Shown here: positions 53,913 through 62,403 of the stretch, in pieces
How the letters are laid out: the number at the start of each line of letters is the position of its first letter
Position numbering within the stretch: the first letter of the stretch is position 1
DNA from: Haladaptatus sp. DJG-WS-42
GTDB taxonomy: Archaea > Halobacteriota > Halobacteria > Halobacteriales > Halococcaceae
Length of the DNA stretch: 64,000 nucleotides
Reading direction: 5' to 3'
Assembly (NCBI RefSeq): GCF_037198285.1
Contig: NZ_CP147243.1
Location: forward strand, 930,001 to 994,000
The notes under the pieces: model-generated
What the model was told of the DNA's origin: nothing
Databases searched by the model: none
Seen by the model: only the letters and a program-made list of their open reading frames with translations
Made by a program: the position numbers and the translations under genes

Positions 53913-53933
53913 GTTAAGAATGAACTTCTTAAC
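53913..53933 (-). promoter_or_regulatory. Perfect inverted-repeat element upstream of GNAT B
   Basis: Arms GTTAAGAA and TTCTTAAC flank the five bases TGAAC. The near edge is 26 bases before the ATG. The same layout lies upstream of paralogue A, so it may be both TATA region and operator. Confidence 0.55.
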
Positions 53934-54133
53934 ACATTATTGAAGCGTCAGAAACGCCTGTCTGTCCCTGAAACTAAGGTGAAGAAAGTAACCTACGACG
54001 CGTTCGTCGCGTCTGGTTGTGTCTCCGTACCGACTGGCTCGTCTGCGTCGAAGGCACAACAGTACAGCGCAACAGAAAGGTCTGCTCGCCGGTGAGTCGG
54101 TCGAAGCGCGGAGAGAAGAGTGAACACGCCCAT

Positions 54134-54149
54134 TTTAGGTAAGCCTAAA
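54134..54149 (+). promoter_or_regulatory. DtxR/SirR-like operator candidate
   Basis: TTTAGG-TAAG-CCTAAA is a perfect six-base inverted repeat around a four-base centre, close to the iron-box half-site pattern TTAGG...CCTAA used by DtxR-family metal regulators. It sits 67 bases before the zinc-ribbon ATG and could overlap its TATA box (ATTTTAGG). Confidence 0.45.
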
Positions 54150-54215
54150 TCGCGGATGAGCAAAAAGCTGTTGGCGGCGATACGGAGATAAGAGCTGTCA
54201 TTCAAACAGATAGCA

Positions 54216-54341
54216 ATGGGTATTCTAACGAAACTTTTCGGCGCAAAGTGGGAGTGCATCAACTGCAAGAAGGGATATCGGAACGCACCGCGCAAGTGTT
54301 CGAAGTGCGGGCATACGGTGTACACTCGCCTCCGCGACTGA
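54216..54341 (+). CDS. 41-residue zinc-ribbon microprotein
   Basis: A very small protein with two cysteine pairs, CINC at residues 14-17 and CSKCG near 28-32, in a basic frame (MGILTKLFGAKWE at the front and HTVYTRLRD at the end). This CxxC-x10-CxxC spacing fits a single zinc ribbon. Haloarchaea make many such microproteins, a few of which affect biofilm or lipid traits, but I do not know this one. The ATG at 54216 is the only plausible start. An iron-box-like repeat lies upstream, so metal-dependent control is possible. It precedes the epimerase gene by about 100 bases. Confidence 0.75.
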   Translation: MGILTKLFGAKWECINCKKGYRNAPRKCSKCGHTVYTRLRD

Positions 54342-54447
54342 GAGAAAGAGGACGCGACCCCACCAAATCGGCTGAATAACACTCCCCCTCAGCTGAGCGG
54401 TTGGATACTCGAAGCTTTTTAGCATACTTACAGGAGTGTGTGGTGTA

Positions 54448-55434
54448 ATGCAAATTCTCGTGACAGGTGGCGCTGGCTTCATCGGTGGTCACCTCGCAGA
54501 GCGGTTCGTGCGTCGTGGCCACGCGGTGACGGTACTCGATAATTTTGACCCGTACTACAATGTGGAAATCAAAGAGCACAACGTACAAGCAGGATGTGAC
54601 GCAGCAGAGGCAGGGAATGGCTCCTACGAACTCATCGAAGGCGATGTCCGCGACGACTCTCTCGTCGCTGAGCTCGTCTCCGACGTAGATTACGTCTACC
54701 ACCAAGCCGCACAGGCAGGTGTCAGGACGAGTGTGAAAAAACCAAAAAAGCCCAACAGCATCAACGTGGCTGGGACGATGAACGTGCTCGATGCGGCTCG
54801 TAACGCAGACATCGAACGCGTCGTTCTTGCGAGTTCGTCGTCGGTGTACGGCAAGCCAGAGTATCTCCCCTACGACGAAGGCCACCCAACAACGCCCGTG
54901 AGTCCCTACGGGGTTTCGAAACTTGCAGGTGAGCAGTACGCGCGGGTGTACAACGAAGTGTACGGGCTCCCAACAGTTTCACTTCGCTATTTCACCGTAT
55001 ACGGGCCGCGAATGCGCCCGAACATGGCCATCTCGAATTTCGTTTCTCGGTGTATCAACGGCAACCCACCGGTGATTTTTGGCGACGGCAGTCAAACGCG
55101 CGACTTCACCTATATCGACGACGTGTTCGCCGCAAACGAGGCGCTCTTAGAAACTGATGCTGCGGATGGCGAGATTCTCAACATCGGGAGTACGGACAAT
55201 ATCGACATCAAATCCCTCGCTGTCGCGGTGCGAGACCAACTCGCACCCGACCTCGACCTCCAGTTTGGCGAGCGCAACGACGCTGATGCAGAACACACGC
55301 ACGCTAACATCTCGAAGGCACACGACCTGATTGGCTACGAGCCAACAACGACGATTCGAGAGGGCGTCGAGCAGTTCATTGGCTGGTATCAAGACAACCG
55401 CGAGTGGTACGAACCGCTCGTGTTGTCGTCGTAA
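54448..55434 (+). CDS. NAD-dependent sugar-nucleotide epimerase (UDP-glucuronate/UDP-glucose 4-epimerase-like)
   Basis: A 328-residue extended SDR enzyme on a nucleotide sugar. It shows ILVTGGAGFIGGHLAERF, DNFDPYYNVEIKE, YHQAAQAGVRTSV, ASSSSVYG, the catalytic YGVSK, LRYFTVYGPRMRPNMAISNF and DGSQTRDFTYIDDVF. The QAGVR and RYFTVYGP(R)M(R)PNMA motifs are common in UDP-glucuronate 4-epimerases, which suggests UDP-galacturonate production, though UDP-glucose epimerases are close. Start at 54448; four residues more are possible from 54436. It converges with the TrmB-like regulator. Confidence 0.88.
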   Translation: MQILVTGGAGFIGGHLAERFVRRGHAVTVLDNFDPYYNVEIKEHNVQAGCDAAEAGNGSYELIEGDVRDDSLVAELVSDVDYVYHQAAQAGVRTSVKKPKKPNSINVAGTMNVLDAARNADIERVVLASSSSVYGKPEYLPYDEGHPTTPVSPYGVSKLAGEQYARVYNEVYGLPTVSLRYFTVYGPRMRPNMAISNFVSRCINGNPPVIFGDGSQTRDFTYIDDVFAANEALLETDAADGEILNIGSTDNIDIKSLAVAVRDQLAPDLDLQFGERNDADAEHTHANISKAHDLIGYEPTTTIREGVEQFIGWYQDNREWYEPLVLSS

Positions 55435-55453
55435 CGGCACAAAAACGGAATTT

Positions 55454-56311
55454 TCAGACGTCAGGTTGAGCGTCCTCGACGCTTTCGTAGTTCCAGATGA
55501 GGTCGAAATAGCGTTTGAGACCGGCGACGAACGAGCCGTTATCGGTGACGGCGGCTTGGCGCATGTAGAGTGGGACGTTTAGCTCCTCTACGAGCAAGAT
55601 AGCGCGCCCAGAATCGTAGGCCATACTCGGGTCGATGAACGTTCCGCGCCACGGCAGCTTTTCTTCGCTATAGCGAATCGAAACCTCGGGATACGCCGTT
55701 TGCAGCGTGTCAACCCGCGTCTGCTGGATGTCGCGATTCTGCTCAGTGAGGTGGTCTGGATGGAGAAAGAGCACGCGGAGGGTAATATCGCGGTCGAGCG
55801 CAGCAACGAGGGCGGGTTCGATGCTCGGGAGATACTCGAAACTCTTTGTGAGCACGTACACGGTGTCCGTGGCATCTTGGTAGAGTTGGCGGGTTTCGGT
55901 CTCGCTCGGGTCGCCCACGTCGACTGCCCAGAACAGCTCTTCGGTCGGGCGAATATCCTCGCTCGCGCGCTCGTAGCGCGGCTGGAATGTTTCGAGAAAG
56001 TCGTCTCGAATCTCATCGAGCGACAAGCGGTAGGATTCGAACTGTTGGCGTTCGTTTTCCTCCGCGCGGGCGAGGATTTCGGCGGGCGCTTTTGGCTGGT
56101 ACTGCTTTGGCCGACCGGGGATGATTTTGATGAACCCGCGGTCGCCAAGCGCATCGAGGACGCTATAGATGCGTGCCCGCGGGATGCCCGTCGCCTCGGC
56201 AAGATTCGGTGCCGTGGTGCGTCCGAGCGAGAGCAAGTGTTCGAGCGACTGCATCTCGTACTCCTTGAGATTGAGTCGTTCGAGCAGCCGTCGGGTGTCG
56301 TCGTCAGTCAT
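55454..56311 (-). CDS. TrmB family transcriptional regulator
   Basis: A 285-residue regulator. The N-terminal winged helix spans NLKEYEMQSLEHLLSLGRTTAPNLAEATGIPRARIYSVLDALGDRGFI in outline, the TrmB-type DNA-binding domain. The C-terminal domain (from about residue 100) has LFWAVDVGDPSETETRQLYQ and YVLTKSFEYLPSIEP, probably a PLD-like or sugar-sensing fold. TrmB proteins respond to sugars in archaea. It sits inside the polysaccharide locus and is divergent from a 40-residue acidic protein with 94 bases between, so it might control itself, that gene and the neighbouring ones. Start at 56311 (MTDDDTRR). Confidence 0.87.
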   Translation of the reverse strand: MTDDDTRRLLERLNLKEYEMQSLEHLLSLGRTTAPNLAEATGIPRARIYSVLDALGDRGFIKIIPGRPKQYQPKAPAEILARAEENERQQFESYRLSLDEIRDDFLETFQPRYERASEDIRPTEELFWAVDVGDPSETETRQLYQDATDTVYVLTKSFEYLPSIEPALVAALDRDITLRVLFLHPDHLTEQNRDIQQTRVDTLQTAYPEVSIRYSEEKLPWRGTFIDPSMAYDSGRAILLVEELNVPLYMRQAAVTDNGSFVAGLKRYFDLIWNYESVEDAQPDV

Positions 56312-56405
56312 GTCTTCAGTTCGGTATTCAAGGATAACAGCAATTCTGGTTTGAGAAACGTTTATCATGTATCACGATACAGTCGTTACTAAGATTGTGA
56401 GTAAC

Positions 56406-56528
56406 ATGACCGAATCCCAGAATGACGAACGAGCACACTTAGCCGATATCGAAGCAGGAGCCGGATGTGTCGAAATCTGGGAGAAGCTCAGCGAGCGACG
56501 GGCGGCAGCAGACGACACAGAAGAGTAA
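56406..56528 (+). CDS. 40-residue acidic small protein
   Basis: A short frame with an ATG and TAA encodes a Glu/Asp-rich peptide (MTESQNDERAHLADIEAGAG start; CVEIWEKLSERRAA in the middle; DDTEE end). It contains one Cys and a short amphipathic helix. I recall similar tiny acidic proteins in haloarchaea but no function. It is divergent from the TrmB regulator, which may control it. A coding role is supported by the start, composition and helix pattern, not by homology that I can name. Confidence 0.5.
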   Translation: MTESQNDERAHLADIEAGAGCVEIWEKLSERRAAADDTEE

Positions 56529-56706
56529 GTCACAGAGCCCACCGAAAGCGCATTTTCCAGCAGTTCTTGACCGGCCAACGTATGGTATATGCTATCAATA
56601 GGTGCGCAGGGTGAACCGCTAAATCTGTAGGCCACCTATGCTGGTACAGCGAACCGGTTGTAGACGGCATTCGCCGAGTGGTGCAACCGGGCGTGGGGTG
56701 TCTTAG

Positions 56707-58023
56707 GTGGAAACTGCGGATGGAAGCGACGCTGGGGACTCTCTGTTGAGTGACGATGAAACACAGCGACGGCTGTATCGTCGGACGTTCCTCGCAGCCG
56801 CGCTTGGGGCTGGTGTCGCGCTCGCGGGCTGTGGCCAGCAACCCAGCCAACAGCCAACCGAGGAGCCAACGACGCCACAGACAGGGGACGATCTCGAGCC
56901 GACAACTACGACGACGCCGACTGAGCCAACGCGCGTCACCTACGCGGGCTTTCTCGACGAAGATGAACTCAGGGCGATACAGCGAAAAGTTGCGGCGCGC
57001 GAAGACCCGTGGAACAGCGGCTTTCTCGCGCTCAGACGGAGTGCGAACCGGGCGCTTGGAACGCGCCCTACAAGCGTCGTGACCAACGGTGCGCCGGGAG
57101 AGTTGGCACCAAACCGGTTTGCGACCGACGCAGACCGCACCGACTACACGAACGCGCTGCAGATGAGCCACGCCATCCGCGACCTTGGGATCGCGTATGC
57201 GTTCACCGGCGACGACCGCTACGCGCAGAAGGCGATTTCGCTGCTCGACCACTGGTGTCTCGACCCCGAGACGGCGATGTATCCCTCCGGGCGAAATCAC
57301 GGCGAGGCGTACTTCTCGATTGAACTCTACATCACCATCCCTGCGATGATTTACGGCGCGTCGTTCCTCTCCGGCCACACGGCGTGGGAAGACACCAACG
57401 GCGGCGAACCGGCGTTTAGGGCCTGGGTTTCGGCGTTCCTCGCAGACCTCGAAGCCGGGCGTGGGAAGAACCGCTACACGGGGGTGCTCAAAAACAACAT
57501 CTACGCGTGGTGGATTCACTCGCGTGCGACCGCCGCCGCGTATCTGGACGACAGAGACGTGCTCGACGCGGCGTTCGACGACTGGCGAAGTGATGCGCTC
57601 GACCAGCTCACCGTTGAGGGGGTGCTTGAATACGAACGCCAGCGCGAAGACGGCCTGCAGTACTCGATGTACGGGTTAAAGGCGCTCACGATGACCGCCG
57701 AAATCGCACGACACTACGACGTAGACCTCTACGACTACCGCTCTGCAGACGTGCCCGAGACGAGCGCACTCAAGCGGGCGTTTACCTACTACGCGAAGTA
57801 CGTCGCGAGCAGCGATGGCTGGGAGTGGGGGATTGGCGACGAGGGCTACACCGACGCCGAACGAGAGGAGGCTGCGTCGGTGTACGAACTCGCCTACTCA
57901 CAGTGGGGCGATGAAATGTATTTAGAGGCGGTCAACTCGGTGGGAAGACCCGTGTTCGACCGCCGGATTTTGGGATGGACATCGCTCACGCACGCGAATC
58001 GATTTGCGCTGACAGACGAGTGA
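56707..58023 (+). CDS. Alginate-lyase-superfamily (PL5-like) Tat lipoprotein
   Basis: A 438-residue exported protein. RRTFLAAALGAGVALAGC is a Tat/lipobox signal (C42), then a Thr/Pro-rich spacer to about residue 75. The rest is an all-helical alpha/alpha-toroid of the alginate lyase superfamily (DYTNALQMSHAIRDLGIAYAFTGDDRYAQKA in outline, LLDHWCLDPE). KNNIYAWWIHSRAT, around residue 263, corresponds to the catalytic NN.. segment of PL5 enzymes, and EYERQREDGLQYSMYGLKAL to the second-site region. It probably cuts or processes a uronate-containing exopolysaccharide. The frame starts with GTG; no earlier ATG is seen. The next gene follows after 43 bases. Confidence 0.85.
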   Translation: METADGSDAGDSLLSDDETQRRLYRRTFLAAALGAGVALAGCGQQPSQQPTEEPTTPQTGDDLEPTTTTTPTEPTRVTYAGFLDEDELRAIQRKVAAREDPWNSGFLALRRSANRALGTRPTSVVTNGAPGELAPNRFATDADRTDYTNALQMSHAIRDLGIAYAFTGDDRYAQKAISLLDHWCLDPETAMYPSGRNHGEAYFSIELYITIPAMIYGASFLSGHTAWEDTNGGEPAFRAWVSAFLADLEAGRGKNRYTGVLKNNIYAWWIHSRATAAAYLDDRDVLDAAFDDWRSDALDQLTVEGVLEYERQREDGLQYSMYGLKALTMTAEIARHYDVDLYDYRSADVPETSALKRAFTYYAKYVASSDGWEWGIGDEGYTDAEREEAASVYELAYSQWGDEMYLEAVNSVGRPVFDRRILGWTSLTHANRFALTDE

Positions 58024-58066
58024 CCACACGAGCGATTATGCTGCTGAAGTGAGATGTATTGTCTGA

Positions 58067-58912
58067 ATGACTGATGTGGAACACCACTACACGACCGTCG
58101 ATGGCCACCGACTCCACTACCTGAAAGCGGGAACGAGCGGCCCGCCCGTTGTCTTGCTTCACGGTGGCATCATCGACGCCGCACACCTCTCGTGGGGAGC
58201 CGTCATCGAACCGCTCGCAGAGCGATTTCAGGTGTACGCGCTCGATTTGCTTGGCTACGGACGAAGCGATATTCCCGACGTGCAGTACACGACCAAGCGC
58301 CACATCGACGTACTCGAAGGCTTCTTAGATGGGGTCGACCTTGACGAGACAAGTCTCGTCGGCATCTCCCTCGGTGGGGGCATCGCGCTTGGGTTTGCGC
58401 TCCGAGCACCGAAACGCGTCTCTCGGCTCTGTCTTATCGACAGCTACGGCCTCGGGAGCGAATTGCCAAACGGTCGGCTCTCGTACGTGCTCTCCCAAAT
58501 ACCACAGTTCAACACGCTCTCGATTGGACTGCTGAAACGCAGTCGGAGTCTGGCGCGGGCGAGCCTCGGGTCGATTGTCTACGACCTCGACACCGTGAGC
58601 GAGGCTGTCGTCTCAGACTTCTACGACCAGTTGCAACGCCCCGGCGTGGCGACGGCGTTTCGAAGCTGGCGCAAACACGAGGTGACGCGGCCGGGGTACA
58701 GAACCGTGTTCACCGACCGGCTAGGCGACGTTGAGACAGAGACGCTCTTGCTTCACGGCGCAGCAGACGAGGTGTTTCCCCCAGCGTGGAGCGAACGAGC
58801 GGCCGTTCGAATGCCGAATGCGGAGTGTACCCTAGTGGAGGAATGTGCCCACTGGCTCCCGCAGGAAAAACCAGACCTGTGTGTAAAGCTGCTGACCAAC
58901 TTTCTGACGTGA
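58067..58912 (+). CDS. Alpha/beta hydrolase fold protein
   Basis: A 281-residue cytosolic alpha/beta hydrolase. VVLLHGGIIDAAHLSW is the oxyanion region, GISLGGGIALG the nucleophile elbow with its serine, LLHGAADEVFPP the acidic strand and VEECAHWLPQEKP the catalytic His. Such proteins hydrolyse esters, lactones or haloalkanes. The position right after the PL5-like gene hints at deacylation of glycan fragments, but no export signal is seen. It converges with the PPOX-family gene, 15 bases apart. Confidence 0.85.
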   Translation: MTDVEHHYTTVDGHRLHYLKAGTSGPPVVLLHGGIIDAAHLSWGAVIEPLAERFQVYALDLLGYGRSDIPDVQYTTKRHIDVLEGFLDGVDLDETSLVGISLGGGIALGFALRAPKRVSRLCLIDSYGLGSELPNGRLSYVLSQIPQFNTLSIGLLKRSRSLARASLGSIVYDLDTVSEAVVSDFYDQLQRPGVATAFRSWRKHEVTRPGYRTVFTDRLGDVETETLLLHGAADEVFPPAWSERAAVRMPNAECTLVEECAHWLPQEKPDLCVKLLTNFLT

Positions 58913-58927
58913 GGAAAATCGCGCCAC

Positions 58928-59416
58928 TCACACCGTGGGGTCGTCAGACTCGGCCGCTTCAAGTCCCGCCGGAAGTCCGAGATGCTTGATGCCCGTCTGT
59001 TCTGTAATGTCGAAGCGATAGAGCACCGTCTCCTCCGCGTCGATGGCTTCCTTGAACAGGTCGGGGCGCTGGGGCAGTGCCATGAGTTCATCGAGTGCGT
59101 GTTGGTCGTCTTCGACCTGCGAGATGGTTCCCGTGAGGAGAATGCTCCGCCAGTTGAACATGGTCTCGGCACGATAGACGAGGAATCGGGCGGTGTCCGC
59201 TTCGTCGCTCAAGAGTGCTTTTCGACCCGACTCGCCTCCTAAGTAGAGGAAGTAGAGACGATGTTTACCGTCGAACCAGAACGACAGCGGGCGCATGCTC
59301 GGTGCGCCATCCGTTGGCAGGGAGAGCACCCCCACGTGCTGGCTCGACAGGAATTTCGTCACTTCCTCGTCGTCCATTCGCACTACCCCATACTCCCCCA
59401 GGTCGTCAATTGTCAT
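58928..59416 (-). CDS. Pyridoxamine 5'-phosphate oxidase family protein
   Basis: A 162-residue split-barrel flavin-binding protein. The N-terminal VTKFLSSQHVGVLSLPTDGAPSMRPLSFWFDGKHRLYFLYL in outline is the FMN-binding split barrel; RFLVYRAETMFNWRSILLTGTISQV continues it. The haloarchaeal members are small FMN or F420 binders with unknown roles. I use the start at 59416 (MTIDDLGE), because the longer frame to 59569 is not protein-like. Convergent with the alpha/beta hydrolase gene and divergent from the sugar-transferase gene. Confidence 0.85.
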   Translation of the reverse strand: MTIDDLGEYGVVRMDDEEVTKFLSSQHVGVLSLPTDGAPSMRPLSFWFDGKHRLYFLYLGGESGRKALLSDEADTARFLVYRAETMFNWRSILLTGTISQVEDDQHALDELMALPQRPDLFKEAIDAEETVLYRFDITEQTGIKHLGLPAGLEAAESDDPTV

Positions 59417-59656
59417 CAGGTGAATAGACGATGATACGTTGGATAAAGCGGGTCGCTGAGTCTCAGCGAATGAGATTGGGAGCACGGCACAACGCGCGGG
59501 AATTGCCGTACGAAATCGCAAGAAAGCCAACCGAGTACAACATTCCGTGAAGGTCAGGAGCTGATTCAATATTAGGTAATTCGTGAAAATTAGAGCACCT
59601 GACCGGTCACGTCACATACACAGAATTTATGCTTTCTGAGTGCAGTTTAGTTGACA

Positions 59657-61099
59657 ATGGTATCAGGGTGGGCGTATCGAACCGCGAGCGTCGCAGGTAC
59701 ATTGCTCTTAACGGTTTTGGCCGTGCAGGTGGCGAACCATCCGTTCTCTCAGCAGGCGCTCACGATGCTTCCAGTACTGGGTCGGCTGCCCTCGACAACG
59801 CTCACTGGTGGGGCGCTCGTGTTGGCGATATTAACCGCGGTGGTCGTTGTTCTTGGCGTGATGTTTCCGCTGTTCAAACCCCAACCGCGTCGCATTCTCG
59901 ACGTGATTGCCGTCACGCACAAGCGCGTCTTGATTGCAGGGCTTGCCCTCGCCGCGATTGGCTACTTTGATTATACGTATCGCCTCCCCCGGTCGACGCT
60001 GTTGTTGGTCGTTGGCTTGCTGTTTGGGCTGCTCCCCGCGTGGTTCGTCGGCATTCGAAAGTCCCCGGACGTGGGCGAGCGCGCCATCTTAGTTGGAGAC
60101 GACCTCCGCGGGATGATGGAGCTGTTAGACGAGACGGAGTTGCCGGTGCTCGGATACGTTTCGCCGCCAATGCCCGACCGCGGCAGGGAGCACGCGCGAA
60201 AACAGTCTGTGTCGCCCGGTGCCGCGATGGCAGACGGTGGTGTGACCTTTGAACAGTTGCCGTGTCTCGGTGGGTTATCTCGGCTCGAAAGTATTCTGGT
60301 CGAGTACGACGTAGACACCGTCTTGTTGGCGTTTTCGAGTACGGACAGAGCGGAGTTCTTCGGGACGCTTGAGACGTGTCACGCAACGGGTGTGAACGCG
60401 CAGATCCACGAGCGACAGGCCGATGGCGTGTTGACTCGCGAAACGACCCGCGAGACGATTCGAACGATAGACATCGAGCCCTGGGACTGGCAGGACTACA
60501 TGGTCAAACGAGCGTTCGACGTGGTGTTTTCGCTGGTTGGGTTAGTGTTGTTAGCACCAGTGATGGTTCTGATTGCACTTGCAGTGAAATTGGATAGCAG
60601 GGGGCCCGTGTTCTACAGCCAAGAGCGGACTGCAGAGCGCGGTGAGACGTTTCGGGTGTATAAGTTCAGGAGTATGGTCGTTGACGCAGAGAGCGGTTCA
60701 GGAGCAAAAATTAGCGAGGAGGATGCTGGTGGTGTTGATCCTCGAGTGACTCGAGTTGGACGGATTTTACGGAAAACACATCTCGATGAGATTCCACAGC
60801 TTTGGTCGATTTTGAAGGGCGATATGAGCGTTGTCGGTCCTCGACCAGAACGACCGGAGCTTGACGTTGAGATGGAAATTGATACGGGGAGATGGAACTC
60901 TCGGTGGTTCGTCAAGCCTGGTTTGACGGGATTGGCTCAAGTGAGTGGTGCGACCGGAACCAATCCAAAAGAAAAATTACATCACGATATTGAGTATATC
61001 CAACAGCAATCGTTTTCATTTGATTTGAAAATCATTGCTCGCCAAATATGGAAGGTTGGAATGGATATTCTTGAGATGATACACATTCGGAGTGACTGA
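59657..61099 (+). CDS. Polyprenyl-phosphate sugar-1-phosphate transferase (WbaP/PglC-type)
   Basis: A 480-residue membrane enzyme that should start glycan assembly by moving a sugar-1-phosphate onto a polyprenyl phosphate. About four helices lie in the first 130 residues, then a Rossmann-like domain ([18 protein letters not shown]), then a membrane helix ([34 protein letters not shown] in outline) and the catalytic C-terminal domain ([48 protein letters not shown]). The start is an ATG at 59657; a TTG at 59651 is an option. GC falls markedly from about 60540 on, inside the gene. The GT4 gene follows with two bases between. Confidence 0.92.
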   Translation: MVSGWAYRTASVAGTLLLTVLAVQVANHPFSQQALTMLPVLGRLPSTTLTGGALVLAILTAVVVVLGVMFPLFKPQPRRILDVIAVTHKRVLIAGLALAAIGYFDYTYRLPRSTLLLVVGLLFGLLPAWFVGIRKSPDVGERAILVGDDLRGMMELLDETELPVLGYVSPPMPDRGREHARKQSVSPGAAMADGGVTFEQLPCLGGLSRLESILVEYDVDTVLLAFSSTDRAEFFGTLETCHATGVNAQIHERQADGVLTRETTRETIRTIDIEPWDWQDYMVKRAFDVVFSLVGLVLLAPVMVLIALAVKLDSRGPVFYSQERTAERGETFRVYKFRSMVVDAESGSGAKISEEDAGGVDPRVTRVGRILRKTHLDEIPQLWSILKGDMSVVGPRPERPELDVEMEIDTGRWNSRWFVKPGLTGLAQVSGATGTNPKEKLHHDIEYIQQQSFSFDLKIIARQIWKVGMDILEMIHIRSD

Positions 61100-61101
61100 C
61101 T

Positions 61102-62196
61102 TTGCGAATTCTTCGAGTCGCACAAACGCTCTACCCCGATGTGAAAGGTGGTGGAGCGTATCATGTCCACGCAATGAGCCGTGATCAAGCCGCGAAGGGA
61201 CACGATGTGACTGTGGTGACGATCAGGAGGGCCTCCTCACTTCCGAAGCGAGAAGAGAAAGCTGGCTATACAATTCTTCGATTTGACCCGACGGTTGAGC
61301 TACTGGGAAATCCGATTTCAGTAGGCGTTGCTAGATTCCTACAAACTGCGGATAGTTTCGATGTTGTACACGCTCATTCTCATCTATATTTTTCAACAAA
61401 TCTTGCCGCACTCAAACGAGCGATGGGAGACATTCCGCTGGCGATTACGAATCATGGACTCTATTCACAAAACGCTCCCGAATGGCTGTTTGATGGGTAT
61501 CTCCGCACCATCGGTCGATGGACATTCAATCAAGCAGATGTCGTTTTTTGTTATACTGAGGGAGATAAAGAACGCGTTCAACGCTTTGGAGTAGATTCAG
61601 AGATAGCAGTGGTTTCGAACGGGATTGACCAAGAGAGATTTACGCCAGACGGTCCCGAAAGCGAATTGATTCCCACTGATGGGAAGGTGGTGTTGTTTGT
61701 GGGGAGATTAGTTGAAGGAAAGCGACCACTGGATGCGGTTGACGCAGTTGCCAAGTTGAGAGAGGCAGTACCAGATGTTGAACTGTATTTCTGTGGTGAT
61801 GGTCCACTTCGAGAATCGGTCGAACAACGAGCTATGGAACGAGGAATCACAGATTCAGTCACCTTTCTTGGTCACATACCATATGACAAGATGCCGGAGA
61901 TTTATCGCTCAGCAGACGTGCTGCTGTTGACGAGTCGAGCAGAGGGCCTGCCGCGTACAATTCTTGAAGCTTTTTCCTCCGACATTCCCGTTGTTGTTAG
62001 TGCGCTTGAGCAAATTACACCACTTGTCAAAGGCGGAGGAGAAGCAGTCGAAGTTGGGAATGTGGAAGCGTTCTCAGTAGCATTGGAAACTGTCATTGGT
62101 GGGGATTTCAACCCTCAAAAAAGAGTTCGACAAGAGTTCTCTTGGGACGATACCGTTGTTCAAACGACACAAATACTTGCAACACTAGTAGAGTGA
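61102..62196 (+). CDS. Family 4 glycosyltransferase of low GC
   Basis: A 364-residue GT-B glycosyltransferase. The acceptor half opens MRILRVAQTLYPDVKGGGAYHVHAM and DVVHAHSHLYFSTNLAALK; the donor half has VVLFVGRLVEGKRPLDAV and SADVLLLTSRAEGLPRTILEAFSSDIPVVVSAL with its E-x7-E motif. The start is TTG, two bases after the sugar transferase stop; an ATG at the family N-terminus is absent. Its A/T-rich codons are unlike most of the window, so it was probably acquired together with the 3' part of the sugar-transferase gene. Confidence 0.9.
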   Translation: MRILRVAQTLYPDVKGGGAYHVHAMSRDQAAKGHDVTVVTIRRASSLPKREEKAGYTILRFDPTVELLGNPISVGVARFLQTADSFDVVHAHSHLYFSTNLAALKRAMGDIPLAITNHGLYSQNAPEWLFDGYLRTIGRWTFNQADVVFCYTEGDKERVQRFGVDSEIAVVSNGIDQERFTPDGPESELIPTDGKVVLFVGRLVEGKRPLDAVDAVAKLREAVPDVELYFCGDGPLRESVEQRAMERGITDSVTFLGHIPYDKMPEIYRSADVLLLTSRAEGLPRTILEAFSSDIPVVVSALEQITPLVKGGGEAVEVGNVEAFSVALETVIGGDFNPQKRVRQEFSWDDTVVQTTQILATLVE

Positions 62197-62403
62197 ACCA
62201 CTAATTCGACCGACAAAGGAATGGTGGTGGGTTTAAACGAATTTTCCATTCCACACCAACACCCAAACTATGTGCTGCTGGCCAAACGGCAACGTTTACT
62301 TTCAATCGGTGGAGTTCCTCACCTTTGAATCACATCTATTTTATACTGCCAATACCGATTTTCGGACACTTACTTGCGACCCTAATAGGTCGCTCTGCTA
62401 CCA

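Larger units (their letters stand above)
53888..54215. other. Divergent intergenic region of 328 bases
   Basis: Between GNAT B (minus) and the zinc-ribbon gene (plus). It holds the inverted repeat of GNAT B at 53913-53933 and the iron-box-like site at 54134-54149. The middle part (about 53950-54120) shows no gene or obvious structure. Confidence 0.55.
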
